The notes below the pieces were generated by a model. It saw nothing but the letters and a program-made list of their open reading frames with translations, did not search any database and was not told the origin of the DNA. The translations under genes and the position numbers were made by a program. This document shows, piece by piece, positions 18,301 to 26,382 of a stretch of DNA of 64,000 bases. This stretch comes from Flavobacterium sp. YO12 (GTDB taxonomy: Bacteria; Bacteroidota; Bacteroidia; Flavobacteriales; Flavobacteriaceae). Positions within the stretch are counted from its first letter, which is position 1; each line of letters starts with the position of its first letter. The stretch spans positions 1 through 64,000 of the forward strand of contig NZ_NRQU01000016.1 of NCBI RefSeq assembly GCF_004119495.1, in the 5' to 3' direction.

Positions 18301-18810
18301 AAAAATAGTTTCATAATTTGTAAGTGGAGTGCTTTTTAAAATGGCTTCATTTTCTAGTGAATTCATATAACAATTTACAATTTGACTGATAAGAAAGGCG
18401 TCGGTCCAAGTTTTAAAATTGTCTTCTTGAAAAGTAGTATCGGTTCTATTGTATGAATAGTAGGGTTCTTTTTTGTAAAAATCACTAAGACATTTTGCAT
18501 ATACCAAATTCAGAATAGCTTTTGATGGTATTGAAACTCGATTAATATCTGTTTTTAGATTGTTTAAAATTTTAGTTTGCGCATTTTCGTCAACAACCTG
18601 TAAAAATTTAGATTGATAGAAAAAGCATTTTATCATTTGAACTTCGTCTTTTTCGGCAACTGATTTTTTGTAAATTTTGTTAACGATCGAATAAGCAGAT
18701 TTTACTTTGCCTTCTTTTTCAAGAGCAATAACCTTATCCCATTTTTTGTCATTTTGCTGTCCAAAAAGTATAGAGGAAATCAATAAGAATACAAATAGTA
18801 TGTTTTTCAT
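12325..18810 (-). CDS. giant alpha-2-macroglobulin-like protein with an inserted SusC-type regulatory/plug-like module
   Basis: 2161 residues. A signal peptide (MKNILFVFLLISSILFGQ) lacks a lipobox, unlike the lipoprotein A2Ms of proteobacteria. Residues 20-520 are helical and unassigned. About 560-660 hold the MG2-type motif DRAIYRPGQTIYFKGIA. About 1183-1372 hold an insertion: a carboxypeptidase-regulatory-like beta domain (VFGIITDAENSPIPKASVQV) then a TonB plug-like segment (PAPLYILDGETV to GANGVILITTKK). The A2M core resumes at about 1385 (TSPEALTAWKLRLLAHNKEA). The thioester candidate CSEQ has Cys at about 1615. The C-terminal half has alpha/alpha-toroid features. It is probably a periplasmic or surface protease trap; the role of the insertion is unknown. 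Transcribed alone. Confidence 0.88.
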   Translation of the reverse strand: MKNILFVFLLISSILFGQQNDKKWDKVIALEKEGKVKSAYSIVNKIYKKSVAEKDEVQMIKCFFYQSKFLQVVDENAQTKILNNLKTDINRVSIPSKAILNLVYAKCLSDFYKKEPYYSYNRTDTTFQEDNFKTWTDAFLISQIVNCYMNSLENEAILKSTPLTNYETIFDYSTISDFKNQTLYVYALTENINYFSAKIYEWEISKSEYYTYKKELLGSTSDFVNLNLDFIKNTKLKNVLALYQKLEKASSTLENQWNRIQFCKKHMIAYDNNYLSFLNNFQKNTDNQNLIEKIQLEKALFYAQFASKKSHPDYKIKAVALLDSILSSNIHSNTYKLALQQKAEIQAKYLLVQLQKNSYIGENTRTLIYYNNINKVKISFYKINQNQLSELKSFPYNVDIRSHKILENKKPVVTQDYILPEKKDYFQYSTEVLLPPLEKGSYVAFIESDSDTKTQKAFSADFINITNITVAAKKGASKDLLQTLDRKTGMPLENVTIKLPTQTIKTDKNGLAFADKTAQNYYNDDYIQFATSNDTLSIEKRSLNDLYGSNNNLEEKPKGNVKLYLDRAIYRPGQTIYFKGIAFQKDKNITSVVKNTFFKIVIIDPNYKKLKEFEVTSNEFGSFSGEFLLPKNGRTGNFTLKIASPKDYQYGFEYDVKKQEHAFWNNADFEYSQTDFKVEEYKRPKFEIKFNPIKETFQIEKEVKLTGLAKAFAGSSISNAKVEYQISAKSYVLNHGRYYHRNGRIEPISEGKTQTDSSGKFEINFIAKTIEALSKEDLPILEYIIKATVTDINGETQTAKTTIKVGYHELVLNASVPYYIVTKNENKIKITSTNLNGEFIPAKGHLKIYLTTPFSNKFKERIFQQPEIETISKEEFEKLFPFEKKENIKTDELGTLVYSREFNTEKDKEIPLDFMSEYKSGDYVVVLEAFDTLKNKIECKSKFSLFQSKDKLNSSILITAQQINTDAKKDGFAIVKLTSAIPNLFINIYGSYHNISYYEDNINLQNNQYTIKVPIKNHFENAMNISFESVYENQLHSGQIDIPLKAEEKKLELDIETFRSKIDPGKNENWSFKLSALNTSNEAEILASMYDSSLDQFSEQKWTLLQFYHLNYSSGTFKSDIASGITSNILQNLNPIETKIELNNESNPKLMWFGFNFNDSFTAYQQREYQKELNKKVKKPSNTKLVFGIITDAENSPIPKASVQVKGTQRIQISDNDGYYEIETGSNEELIFSSLGFKQQSIFLEDKKNINIKLIEDTNHLNEIVEIGYGALRSKKTLPNETLVEEDNSVYNSAGIDIALELGKTKDNKIKNYAFGNAPAPLYILDGETVTQNEVQNLDSNDIVEIEIVKDKDVRAQYGAKGANGVILITTKKAIQALNQVKARKNLSETAFFLPNLKTDSKGKVSFNFTSPEALTAWKLRLLAHNKEAVSAYLEKNVITQKELMILPNFPRFFRENDTIVISAKISNVTAEAKTGIASLQFFDAVTMTPIDVKMSNAKNIKNFTAGAFGNTTVTWKISIPKNLQGIQYKIVAKSGHFSDGEENIIPVLTNNMLVTESIPIWVRENSTKQYTFENLKNNTSSTLKNHQLTLEYTSNPTWIAIQSLPYLMEYEHECSEQTFARFYANALASEIISNNPKVAAVFENWKKNGAPISKLEENEELKSILLAETPWLNDAQTEDQKKKNLALLFDLEKMKTSQEAVFEKLKQKQKASGGFSWFDGSEESEYITRHILAGLGHLSKLTKTTDSNNKKDQIAKTGIPFLDTKFIEDYKNRTKDLKLSEKIIWGSPYSNLHYLYTRSFYLEKHPLSDTLKKAVKLYLETAKNNWLNYSIYEKGLAALTLNRFDEKETAKKIIESLKETASSNEDSGMYWIANKSGWYWYQSPIETQALLIEAFSEVNNDKKSIDAMKVWLLKNKQTKNWPTTKSTTEAVYALLTQGTDWLSIKDNTIIKLGDEKIVTKKLAENEKEAETGYIKLNWKAKEVKKEMASINIQNKSKVPGFGGVYWQYFEDLDKIKNNSGSALSVSKELYLKKNTLKGDQLEKITSKNALKVGDLVTVRLIIISKEDTEYIHLKDMRASCFEPINVLSKYQYKDRLGYYTSTKDAATHFFFDRIDKGTYVIEYDIRVNNSGEFSNGITTIQSMYAPEFASHTKGIRVKVQ

Positions 18811-18938
18811 GGAAGAGTTTTAATCTATAAATGTTCAAATTTTAGGTAAGCCTGTTAATGGTTCAAATTATTTAAAGATAATTTTCGCACAAATTAGCAA
18901 TTTATCTTCAAAACCAAATTATACAATCTATATTTCCT

Positions 18939-18946
18939 TATTTTTG
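18939..18946 (+). promoter_or_regulatory. candidate -7 element for mpl
   Basis: TATTTTTG fits TAnnTTTG, 79 bases upstream of the mpl ATG. A -33 TTG at the proper distance was not found, so support is limited. Confidence 0.4.
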
Positions 18947-19025
18947 AAGAATAATAATTGAGGTTTTATTAGTTACTTGCTATTTCGATTAACCAATGAA
19001 ACAGTTTAACGATTAAACATTTTAA

Positions 19026-20381
19026 ATGAAAACACATTTCATCGCTATTGGCGGGAGCGCTATGCATAATCTTGCATTGGCATTACATAATAAAGGATAT
19101 CAGGTTACAGGAAGTGACGATGCTATTTTTGAACCTTCAAAATCAAGATTAGAAAAGAAAGGAATTCTTCCTGCAGAAATGGGCTGGTTTCCTGAGAAAA
19201 TAACTTCTGATATTGATGCCATCATTTTAGGAATGCATGCAAAAGCAGATAACCCTGAATTGTTGAAAGCGCAGGAATTAGGGTTAAAAATTTATTCGTA
19301 TCCTGAGTTTTTATACGAGCAGTCTAAAAACAAAACTCGTGTTGTTATTGGCGGTTCACACGGAAAAACTACAATTACTTCGATGATTTTGCATGTAATG
19401 CATTATCATAATATCGAGGTAGATTATATGGTAGGAGCACAGTTAGAAGGTTTTGATACTATGGTTCATTTAACGGAAGAGAATGATTTTATGGTTTTAG
19501 AAGGAGATGAGTATTTGTCTTCTCCAATAGATCGTCGTCCGAAGTTTCATTTATATCAGCCAAATATTGCTTTAATTTCTGGAATTGCCTGGGATCATAT
19601 TAATGTTTTTCCAACATATGAAAACTATGTAGAACAGTTTGAGATTTTTATTTCGAAGATTACCAATGGCGGGATTTTAGTATATAACGAAAATGATCCT
19701 GAAGTAAAAAGAGTTTCAGAAGCGGCGACAAACCCAATTCGTAAAATGGCTTACCATACTCCAGAATATTCTGTTGCAGATGGTGTAACGCTTTTAAAAA
19801 CACCTGAAGGCGATATGCCAATTGAAGTTTTTGGAGCCCATAATTTAAATAATTTGGCTGGAGCAAAATGGATTTGTCAAAACATGGGTGTTGACGAAGC
19901 TGATTTTTACGAAGCAATTGCAAGTTTTAAAGGCGCTTCTAAACGTTTAGAGAAAATTGCTGAAGGAAAAGGAAAAGTGGCTTATAAAGATTTTGCGCAT
20001 TCGCCAAGTAAAGTGGCTGCGACGACAAAAGCCGTAAAAGAACAATATCCAAATAGAACTTTGGTTGCTTGTTTAGAATTGCATACTTACAGCAGTCTTA
20101 ATGCGGAGTTCCTAAAAGAATATGAAGGAGCACTTGAGTATGCTGATGTTGCTGTTGTTTTTTATTCCCCAGATGCGGTGAAAATTAAGCAATTAGAAGA
20201 AGTGACTTACGAGCAGATTGCAACTTCGTTTAATAGAAAAGATTTAATTATTTATACTAGTCCAGCTGAATTTAAAGAGTATTTGTTTAGCTTAAACCTT
20301 GATAATTCAGCACTTTTATTAATGAGCTCTGGAAATTACGGAGGTTTGAATTTTGATGAAGTAAAAGGGTTGATTAATTAG
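19026..20381 (+). CDS. mpl: UDP-N-acetylmuramate:tripeptide ligase (murein peptide recycling)
   Basis: 451 residues, Mur-ligase family. The N-terminal Rossmann domain begins KTHFIAIGGSAMHNLA. The ATP-binding GGSHGKTTITSM is at about residues 108-119, the central-domain motif is EGDEYLSS, and HNLNNLAGA marks the C-terminal boundary. Length and the GGSAMHNLA start fit Mpl, which attaches recycled L-Ala-gamma-D-Glu-mDAP to UDP-MurNAc, rather than MurC. No other murein recycling gene is adjacent. A tandem-repeat spacer and terminator follow. Confidence 0.88.
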   Translation: MKTHFIAIGGSAMHNLALALHNKGYQVTGSDDAIFEPSKSRLEKKGILPAEMGWFPEKITSDIDAIILGMHAKADNPELLKAQELGLKIYSYPEFLYEQSKNKTRVVIGGSHGKTTITSMILHVMHYHNIEVDYMVGAQLEGFDTMVHLTEENDFMVLEGDEYLSSPIDRRPKFHLYQPNIALISGIAWDHINVFPTYENYVEQFEIFISKITNGGILVYNENDPEVKRVSEAATNPIRKMAYHTPEYSVADGVTLLKTPEGDMPIEVFGAHNLNNLAGAKWICQNMGVDEADFYEAIASFKGASKRLEKIAEGKGKVAYKDFAHSPSKVAATTKAVKEQYPNRTLVACLELHTYSSLNAEFLKEYEGALEYADVAVVFYSPDAVKIKQLEEVTYEQIATSFNRKDLIIYTSPAEFKEYLFSLNLDNSALLLMSSGNYGGLNFDEVKGLIN

Positions 20382-20384
20382 AGA

Positions 20385-20448
20385 ATTTGGTAATTAGATA
20401 ATTTGGTAATTAGATAATATGTCAATTAGTCAATTTGATAATGAGATA
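20385..20448 (+). repeat. four tandem copies of a 16-base unit after mpl
   Basis: Units are ATTTGGTAATTAGATA at 20385-20400 and 20401-20416 (identical), ATATGTCAATTAGTCA at 20417-20432, and ATTTGATAATGAGATA at 20433-20448. They begin four bases after the mpl stop codon and end just before the terminator. Confidence 0.85.
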
Positions 20449-20452
20449 TTTT

Positions 20453-20482
20453 GCCGATTGTTTTACAATCGGCTTTTTTTTT
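20453..20482 (+). terminator. intrinsic terminator after mpl
   Basis: GCCGATTG (20453-20460) and CAATCGGC (20466-20473) form a perfect stem with a five-base loop, followed by a run of T. Confidence 0.9.
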
Positions 20483-20627
20483 GAAATTAATTTATAGCGA
20501 TCTAAAAATAAGGAATAAATAAATAGAATGATTTTTTATGAATGATTTTTCTTATTTTTTAATATATTCGTCCTCCTGAAAAATAAGCTGATTTAGTTTT
20601 TCAGTTAATGATAAATAATGCTTTTTT

Positions 20628-21317
20628 ATGAAATTAAATCATTTTCCTATTAAAGATTGGTCAGATGATGATAAGCCGCGCGAAAAATTAATGCTGAAAG
20701 GAAAAGATGCTTTGAGTGATGCTGAGTTGTTGGCCATTTTAATTGGTTCTGGAAGTCGTAATGAATCAGCGGTTGCTTTGAGTAAACGTATTTTAGCGAG
20801 TGTTGACAATCTTAATTCATTAGGAAAGTTGGATATTTCTCAATTAATTAACTTTCGAGGTATTGGAGAGGCAAAAGCGATTACTATTATTGCAGCTTTA
20901 GAGTTGGGACGCAGGCGCAGGGCAGAGGATACTGTTGAGTTAAAAAAGATTACCTCAAGCAAAATTGCTTTCGAAATTATGCGGCCTATTATTGGAGAAT
21001 TACCTCACGAGGAGTTTTGGGTGCTTTTTCTGAATAATTCAAATAAAGTAATTTCTAAAACACAATTAAGTAAAGGCGGGATTTCTGGAACGATTGTCGA
21101 TACTCGATTGGTTTTTAGACTGGCATTAGAAAATAGAGCTACCGGCTTGATTTTGTGTCATAATCATCCTTCGGGTAATCTGATTCCAAGTGATGCTGAT
21201 AAAGATATAACGCGACGAATAAAAACTGCTGGAGCGATTTTAGATGTTAAAATTTTAGACCATTTGATTATTACTGAAACAAATTATTATAGTTTTGTAG
21301 ATGAAGGAATATTTTAA
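20628..21317 (+). CDS. radC: RadC-family JAB/MPN-domain protein
   Basis: 229 residues. The N-terminal UPF0758 helix-hairpin-helix region (PREKLMLKGKDALSDAELLAILIGSG) is followed by a JAB/MPN metalloprotease-like domain with HNHPSGN at about residues 178-184 and downstream Asp residues. The name comes from an old repair phenotype that was later reassigned; the biochemical role is unsettled. A TATATTCG sequence at 20563-20570 is a one-mismatch -7 candidate. The HAD gene starts three bases after its stop, so the two are in one operon. Confidence 0.93.
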   Translation: MKLNHFPIKDWSDDDKPREKLMLKGKDALSDAELLAILIGSGSRNESAVALSKRILASVDNLNSLGKLDISQLINFRGIGEAKAITIIAALELGRRRRAEDTVELKKITSSKIAFEIMRPIIGELPHEEFWVLFLNNSNKVISKTQLSKGGISGTIVDTRLVFRLALENRATGLILCHNHPSGNLIPSDADKDITRRIKTAGAILDVKILDHLIITETNYYSFVDEGIF

Positions 21318-21320
21318 TTT

Positions 21321-22007
21321 ATGAATACCACTATTACAGACATTTTTTTTGACTTAGACCATACGCTTTGGGATTTTGATAAAAACTCAGAAATGGCTTT
21401 TGACCGAATTTTTAGCAAGAAGTATTCTGAAGTTAGAGTCGAAGATTTTATTGAAAAATATGCTCCTATTAATCAGGCTTGTTGGAAATTATATCAAGAG
21501 GATAAAATTACACATCAAGAATTGCGTTACAATAGATTGAAGCTTTCTTTTGAAGCGCTAGATTATACAATTTCTGACGATAACATTAATCAGATTGCTA
21601 ATGATTATATAGCATTTTTGCCAGATAATAATCATCTTTTTGATGGAACTATTGAGGTTCTAGAATATCTAAAACCAAAGTATAAGCTTCATATCATAAC
21701 AAATGGTTTTGCAAACGTACAAGATAGAAAGATTAATAATGCGGCCTTAGGCGGTTACTTTACTACCATTACAAATTCAGAATCAGCAGGTGTTAAAAAG
21801 CCAAATAGTATTATCTTTGATTATGCAGTCAATTTGGCACAAACATCAAAGGAGAAAAGTATAATGATTGGTGATGATTTTGATGCTGATGTAAACGGAG
21901 CATTGAATGCTGGTCTAGATGCTATTTTTTTTAATGTTAAAAACATTGAAATACCTGAAAAATATAAACAAATTAATCATTTATTAGAACTTAAAAAATA
22001 TTTATAA
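21321..22007 (+). CDS. HAD-family 5'-nucleotidase, YjjG-like
   Basis: 228 residues. HAD motif I is FFDLDHTLWDFDKNS, motif II is HIITNGF, motif III Lys is in SAGVKKPNSIIF, and motif IV is IMIGDDFDADVNGALNAG. The WDFDKNS stretch and the length fit the YjjG (noncanonical pyrimidine nucleotidase) subfamily, which dephosphorylates dUMP, dTMP and damaged analogues. It sits between radC and an exported protein with two- to three-base spacers, indicating co-transcription. The substrate is inferred from subfamily resemblance. Confidence 0.85.
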   Translation: MNTTITDIFFDLDHTLWDFDKNSEMAFDRIFSKKYSEVRVEDFIEKYAPINQACWKLYQEDKITHQELRYNRLKLSFEALDYTISDDNINQIANDYIAFLPDNNHLFDGTIEVLEYLKPKYKLHIITNGFANVQDRKINNAALGGYFTTITNSESAGVKKPNSIIFDYAVNLAQTSKEKSIMIGDDFDADVNGALNAGLDAIFFNVKNIEIPEKYKQINHLLELKKYL

Positions 22008-22009
22008 TT

Positions 22010-22756
22010 ATGAAATTAAAAGTTTTGTTGACTTTGCTTCTTTGTTCAGTCCTTGGATTTTCGCAATCGATTAACGATTATAAGGCTGTTATTATACCGC
22101 TTAAATATGATTTTATTAAAACAGATAATCAGTACAGATTAGCCACAATGACTAAAATGAATTTAGTCAAAGCGGGTTTTCAGGCTTTTTATGTAAACGA
22201 AGAAATTCCTGCAGGTTTTAGTGATAGATGTGATCTTTTGTATATTGATGTAAAAAGAGATAATGCATTTTTAGTAACTAAACTTTTTATTGAGTTTAAA
22301 GATTGTTACGGAAAAGTAATTTACACATCTGAAACAGGAAGAAGCAAAGAAAAAGACTATGAATTGGCATATAAGGAAAGTTTAGAAGATGCTTTTAAAT
22401 CTGTTAATGCTTTGCACTATAAATATAGTGGTAAATCGGCAGCGCCTGTTTCTAATAAAGCACAAACAGTTATAGCGGCAACACCTTTAGTTCCTGCTGT
22501 GCAAATTGCTGCAACACCAACTGCAGATATTTCTGATCCTAATTTATTGTACGCACAGCCAATGGAAAACGGATATCAGTTAATAGACAAAACTCCAAAA
22601 GTTGTTATGAAACTTTTAAAAACGTCACGCCCAGATTCGTTTATTGCAATTAAAAATGGTGTTCAAGGAAGTTTGAACGCAAAAGACAATCAATGGTATT
22701 TTGAATATTATCAAAACGACAAATTAGTTTCTGAAAAAGTTTCAGTAAAATTTTAA
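22010..22756 (+). CDS. exported hypothetical protein
   Basis: 248 residues with a clear signal peptide (MKLKVLLTLLLCSVLGFSQ). The mature part has a first domain (INDYKAVIIPLKYDFIK to about residue 140), then an Ala/Pro/Thr-rich linker (about 145-180), and a short C-terminal domain beginning LLYAQPMENGYQLIDKTPK. The two-part layout suggests a periplasmic adaptor, but no family was recognised. It starts two bases after the YjjG-like gene, as the last gene of the radC operon, and is convergent with rarA. Confidence 0.8.
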   Translation: MKLKVLLTLLLCSVLGFSQSINDYKAVIIPLKYDFIKTDNQYRLATMTKMNLVKAGFQAFYVNEEIPAGFSDRCDLLYIDVKRDNAFLVTKLFIEFKDCYGKVIYTSETGRSKEKDYELAYKESLEDAFKSVNALHYKYSGKSAAPVSNKAQTVIAATPLVPAVQIAATPTADISDPNLLYAQPMENGYQLIDKTPKVVMKLLKTSRPDSFIAIKNGVQGSLNAKDNQWYFEYYQNDKLVSEKVSVKF

Positions 22757-22769
22757 ATAAATTGATGGT

Positions 22770-24047
22770 TTAATAACCATATTTATCTTTCCAACGGTTC
22801 TTTAAGAATTCACGGTTGCTATTCTCTCTTGAATTGTTTCCTGGATTATAAAGAACCGTTTGTTTTATGGCATCAGGCAAAAATTCTTGTTCAGCAAAGT
22901 TATTTGCATAATCGTGCGAATATTTATAATCGTCACCATAACGTAACTCTTTCATAAGTTTGGTTGGAGCATTTCGCAGATGAATAGGAACGGGTAAATC
23001 TCCTGTTTGTTTTACCAATTGCTGTGCGTTTCCTATTGCCATATAAGAGGCATTACTTTTTGGAGAAGTAGCGAGATAAATAGCACATTGACTAAGGATT
23101 ATTCGACTTTCAGGATATCCAATAGTAGTTACAGCCTGAAAGGTGTTGTTTGCCATAATAAACGCCGTTGGATTTGCATTTCCAATGTCTTCACTTGATA
23201 GAATCAACATTCTGCGCGCAATAAATTTTACATCTTCACCACCTTCAATCATTCTTGCCAGCCAGTAAACAGCTCCATTAGGATCGCTTCCTCTAATTGA
23301 TTTTATAAAGGCAGAAACAATATCATAATGTTGTTCTCCGCTTTTGTCATACAGAACTGTATTTTGTTGGACTAACTCAAACACGCGGTCATTTGTAATA
23401 ACAACTTCTTCGGTGGCTGCGGCATTGATTACAAGTTCGAAAATGTTTAACAATTTTCGACCGTCACCACCAGAAAGACGTAGTAATGCTTCTGTTTCTT
23501 TTAGTACAATATTTTTTGTCGCTAAGTATTTGTCACTTTTTAGTGCGCGGTGTAATAATGCTTCTAAATCTGATTTTGTAAAAGCATTAAGAATGTAAAC
23601 TTGACAACGTGACAGTAATGCAGGTATAACTTCAAAACTTGGATTTTCGGTGGTCGCGCCAACCAAAGTAATCCAGCCTCTTTCAACAGCAGCTAAAAGG
23701 GAGTCTTGCTGAGATTTACTAAATCTATGAATCTCATCGATAAACAAAATGGGGTTTTTGGCTGTAAATAAGCCGCCGCTTTGCTTAGCTTTCTCAATTA
23801 CATCACGAATATCCTTTACACCAGAATTAATAGCACTTAAGATGTAAAACGGGCGTTTTGATTCTTGAGCTATAATTTGTGCTAAGGTAGTTTTACCAGT
23901 TCCCGGCGGTCCCCATAAAATTAGAGAGGGAATTATTCCTTTAGAAATTTGTTGCGTTAATGAACCATTAGGTCCTACTAAGTGGCTCTGGCTAATGTAA
24001 TCTTCTAGTTTCTGTGGGCGAATACGCTCGGCTAACGGTGCTTCCAT
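22770..24047 (-). CDS. rarA: replication-associated recombination ATPase RarA/MgsA
   Basis: 425 residues, clamp-loader-type AAA+ ATPase. It starts [21 protein letters not shown]. Walker A is [13 protein letters not shown] (about residues 44-56), Walker B is [18 protein letters not shown], and sensor 1 is [13 protein letters not shown]. The tetramerisation segment [21 protein letters not shown] is conserved. RarA acts at stalled replication forks. Transcribed alone from a promoter divergent with the rhomboid gene. Confidence 0.95.
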   Translation of the reverse strand: MEAPLAERIRPQKLEDYISQSHLVGPNGSLTQQISKGIIPSLILWGPPGTGKTTLAQIIAQESKRPFYILSAINSGVKDIRDVIEKAKQSGGLFTAKNPILFIDEIHRFSKSQQDSLLAAVERGWITLVGATTENPSFEVIPALLSRCQVYILNAFTKSDLEALLHRALKSDKYLATKNIVLKETEALLRLSGGDGRKLLNIFELVINAAATEEVVITNDRVFELVQQNTVLYDKSGEQHYDIVSAFIKSIRGSDPNGAVYWLARMIEGGEDVKFIARRMLILSSEDIGNANPTAFIMANNTFQAVTTIGYPESRIILSQCAIYLATSPKSNASYMAIGNAQQLVKQTGDLPVPIHLRNAPTKLMKELRYGDDYKYSHDYANNFAEQEFLPDAIKQTVLYNPGNNSRENSNREFLKNRWKDKYGY

Positions 24048-24066
24048 TTTGTAAAATTACTATTTT

Positions 24067-24074
24067 CAAATGTA
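24067..24074 (-). promoter_or_regulatory. -7 element for rarA
   Basis: Minus-strand TACATTTG (24074-24067) fits TAnnTTTG, 19 bases before the rarA ATG. No TTG is visible at the -33 distance. Confidence 0.5.
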
Positions 24075-24206
24075 TTTCTTATTATTTAGAGGTTCGGAAC
24101 TTGGTAAGAAGTAAGTTTTAAGAAGTTTTTGCTGACTGACAAATTATCAGTAAATTGTAACTGGATAGTTTTTTGATGTAAATTATTAGACTATAATTTG
24201 ACATAG

Positions 24207-24983
24207 ATGAATGATAACCACTTTAAGTTTTCTAATGCTGTTATTGGCCTTCCAGTAATTTTTGTCCTCTTGTTGTGGATTGTTTATTGGGTTCAGATTA
24301 GATTTGATTTCGATTTTTATAAGAATGGAATTTATCCACGAGATTTTTATGGATTACAAGGCGTTTTCTTTAGTCCATTTATTCATGAAAATTTAGAACA
24401 TTTATACAATAATTCCATTCCTCTTTTGGTTTTGTTGGCCGCATTACAATATTTTTATCCTAAACAAACCATTCCTGTTATTGGTTATGGTATTTTGTTT
24501 TCGGGATTAATTACATGGATTATAGGTCGCGAAAATTTTCATATAGGTGCAAGCGGTTTAATTTATGTTTTGGTAAGTTTTATTTTCTTTAAAGGAATTC
24601 AAACAAAATATTATCGATTGGTTGCACTTTCATTGTCGGTGATTTTGCTTTATGGAGGAATGATTTGGTATGTTTTTCCTGATGTTGATGCCAAGGTTTC
24701 TTGGGAAGGTCATTTGGCAGGTCTTTTAACGGGATTTGCACTCAGTTTATTTTATAAAACACCTGAATATTCGAAACCTATTGTTTATGAATGGCAGAAG
24801 CCCGATTTTAATCCTCTTGAAGATCCATTTATGAAACATTTTGATGAGAATGGAAATTTTGTAAATATTGAAAAGGATGATGATGAGATGAATGAGATTC
24901 AATCGTATTTTCATTCCGATACTAATGTGTATTATGTTATAACTAAATCGGAATCAGTAGATAATGAGGAAAAGGATAATTGA
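24207..24983 (+). CDS. rhomboid-family intramembrane serine protease
   Basis: 258 residues with about six hydrophobic segments up to residue 185. The catalytic Ser lies in HIGASGLIY (Ser116) and the His in WEGHLAGLLTG (His169), a Ser-His dyad placed in two transmembrane helices as in rhomboids. HENLEHLYNNSIPLLVL fits the usual early helix. The last 70 residues are charged and probably cytoplasmic (about residues 190-258, Asp/Glu-rich), longer than in minimal bacterial rhomboids. The substrate is unknown. The following small exported protein has its own promoter. Confidence 0.9.
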   Translation: MNDNHFKFSNAVIGLPVIFVLLLWIVYWVQIRFDFDFYKNGIYPRDFYGLQGVFFSPFIHENLEHLYNNSIPLLVLLAALQYFYPKQTIPVIGYGILFSGLITWIIGRENFHIGASGLIYVLVSFIFFKGIQTKYYRLVALSLSVILLYGGMIWYVFPDVDAKVSWEGHLAGLLTGFALSLFYKTPEYSKPIVYEWQKPDFNPLEDPFMKHFDENGNFVNIEKDDDEMNEIQSYFHSDTNVYYVITKSESVDNEEKDN

Positions 24984-25008
24984 TTTTCGTGGAAATTAGT
25001 TATTTTTG
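24980..25008 (+). promoter_or_regulatory. promoter for the small exported protein gene
   Basis: TTG at 24980-24982, an 18-base spacer, and TATTTTTG at 25001-25008. The -33 box overlaps the stop codon of the rhomboid gene. The ATG follows 27 bases downstream. Confidence 0.65.
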
Positions 25009-25035
25009 TTTTAGTGCATTTATTAATTTGAGATT

Positions 25036-25539
25036 ATGAGAAAAGTATTATTTGCTGTCTTGGTTTTGCTGTTTTGCAGTTCTAATTTTTATGCGCAGTG
25101 CGATGTTAAAAATAAGGTGCTGGCCGATGGATCTATGGTATATTATTTTGATCCGGCAGTTTTTTATACAACGAAGTCTAAATCTCTAAAAATTAATATT
25201 GTTACTGATAAAGAGAGTTATTTTGTGGCGCTTCAGCCAACTCCTTTTCCGTTAAAAAAAGAAGGAAAAAAAATTAAGGATGATCTAGTTATTCAGCTGG
25301 CGGATCATAAAGAGTATAAGCTGACTCATTTTGATACGCAGTATTTAGAAAATGATTCTATTATGCAGGTTTTATATCTAATAGACAATAAAGATTTGGA
25401 GGCGTTTTCTAAATTTGAAGCCGTTGTAGCAGCAATCAATATGAAGGGAACTGAATTTGTTCGAGATTATAATTTTAAACTTCATAAAGATGCAATCATG
25501 AAGCAGCTTGCTTGCTTTTTGAAAAAAGAGGAGAAGTGA
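25036..25539 (+). CDS. small exported hypothetical protein
   Basis: 167 residues with a signal peptide (MRKVLFAVLVLLFCSSNFYAQ). The mature protein of about 146 residues is Lys-rich with no motif that I recognise; two Cys (in QCDVKNK and LACFLKK) could form a disulfide if periplasmic. It follows the rhomboid gene but has its own promoter. It is convergent with, and two bases from, the DUF2490 gene, with no obvious terminator between them. Confidence 0.75.
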   Translation: MRKVLFAVLVLLFCSSNFYAQCDVKNKVLADGSMVYYFDPAVFYTTKSKSLKINIVTDKESYFVALQPTPFPLKKEGKKIKDDLVIQLADHKEYKLTHFDTQYLENDSIMQVLYLIDNKDLEAFSKFEAVVAAINMKGTEFVRDYNFKLHKDAIMKQLACFLKKEEK

Positions 25540-25541
25540 GG

Positions 25542-26342
25542 TTAGTCTTCGTGTGGAGCCTCAGGCTTGTGTAAAATCTTTTTATTTATATTCTTTAGCA
25601 GGTTGTTGAACGTTAAGGTTAATGATACTGCATTTACAATTTGATTATTGTCATTTCTTGGCAGGTATTCATTAGCATAAGTTAGTTCAATTTGTGTGTC
25701 TTCTGTAAATAGGTATCCTGCACCTATATTTAATCTGTTTCTGTCAAAGAAACTTTGCCCGGTTACTTTTGTGCCCGATTTGAAAAAAACTTCATCGGAT
25801 GCAATTGCATATATAACACCTTCGCGTAAAACTTTGCTGTTTATTGGTTTGATATATTTAATTTGCTGTCTGTATCGTAATACATTTTCAAAAGTATCAT
25901 CTTGATTTTTCATATGTCGAAGCTCAGTTCTTAAGCGTGTGCTGAGAGTATATCCGGTTTTATGAAAGTAATAAATACCCTGTAGAGCAAATCTCCATTC
26001 AGGCGATTGAAATTGACCTATTTCTGGTACATCTTTGTTGTTAAAATATGCAACGAATGAAGATAGTTTCCAGCGTGGCGAAAGGTAATAATGCGCCCAT
26101 CCTCGAAGAGATCTTTGTGTGTTTTGGTCAAATATATTGGGAGAAGATTCTGTACTGCTATAACTCGTTCCGATGTTTAGTTCCGTAGACCACTTTTCAC
26201 TGAGCGTTCTGTTAAATTGAACTTCGCCCCAAAATTGATTGTATTTTGTGGTTTGTCCATAGTTAATTGTTGCAGTTAGGAATACTGCAACAATTAAGCT
26301 GAGTTTGTTAAATATTATTTTATAAACAGGTTTTAAAGACAT
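25542..26342 (-). CDS. DUF2490 outer-membrane beta-barrel-like protein
   Basis: 266 residues. A hydrophobic N-terminus (FNKLSLIVAVFLTATINYGQ) is likely a signal peptide with an extended n-region. The mature part has alternating aromatic and polar strands (QFWGEVQFNRTL, RGWAHYYLSPRWKLSSFVAYF, RLRTELRHM), matching the DUF2490 pattern of small outer-membrane barrels in Bacteroidota. Function unknown. It is located downstream of rlmB on the same strand. Confidence 0.8.
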   Translation of the reverse strand: MSLKPVYKIIFNKLSLIVAVFLTATINYGQTTKYNQFWGEVQFNRTLSEKWSTELNIGTSYSSTESSPNIFDQNTQRSLRGWAHYYLSPRWKLSSFVAYFNNKDVPEIGQFQSPEWRFALQGIYYFHKTGYTLSTRLRTELRHMKNQDDTFENVLRYRQQIKYIKPINSKVLREGVIYAIASDEVFFKSGTKVTGQSFFDRNRLNIGAGYLFTEDTQIELTYANEYLPRNDNNQIVNAVSLTLTFNNLLKNINKKILHKPEAPHED

Positions 26343-26382
26343 TCAATATTGTATTAAGTTGCCACCCTATTTCAAAATTTTT

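Noticed and set aside
20385..20448. CRISPR-like array
   Set aside because: The 16-base units are contiguous without spacers and no cas gene is present.
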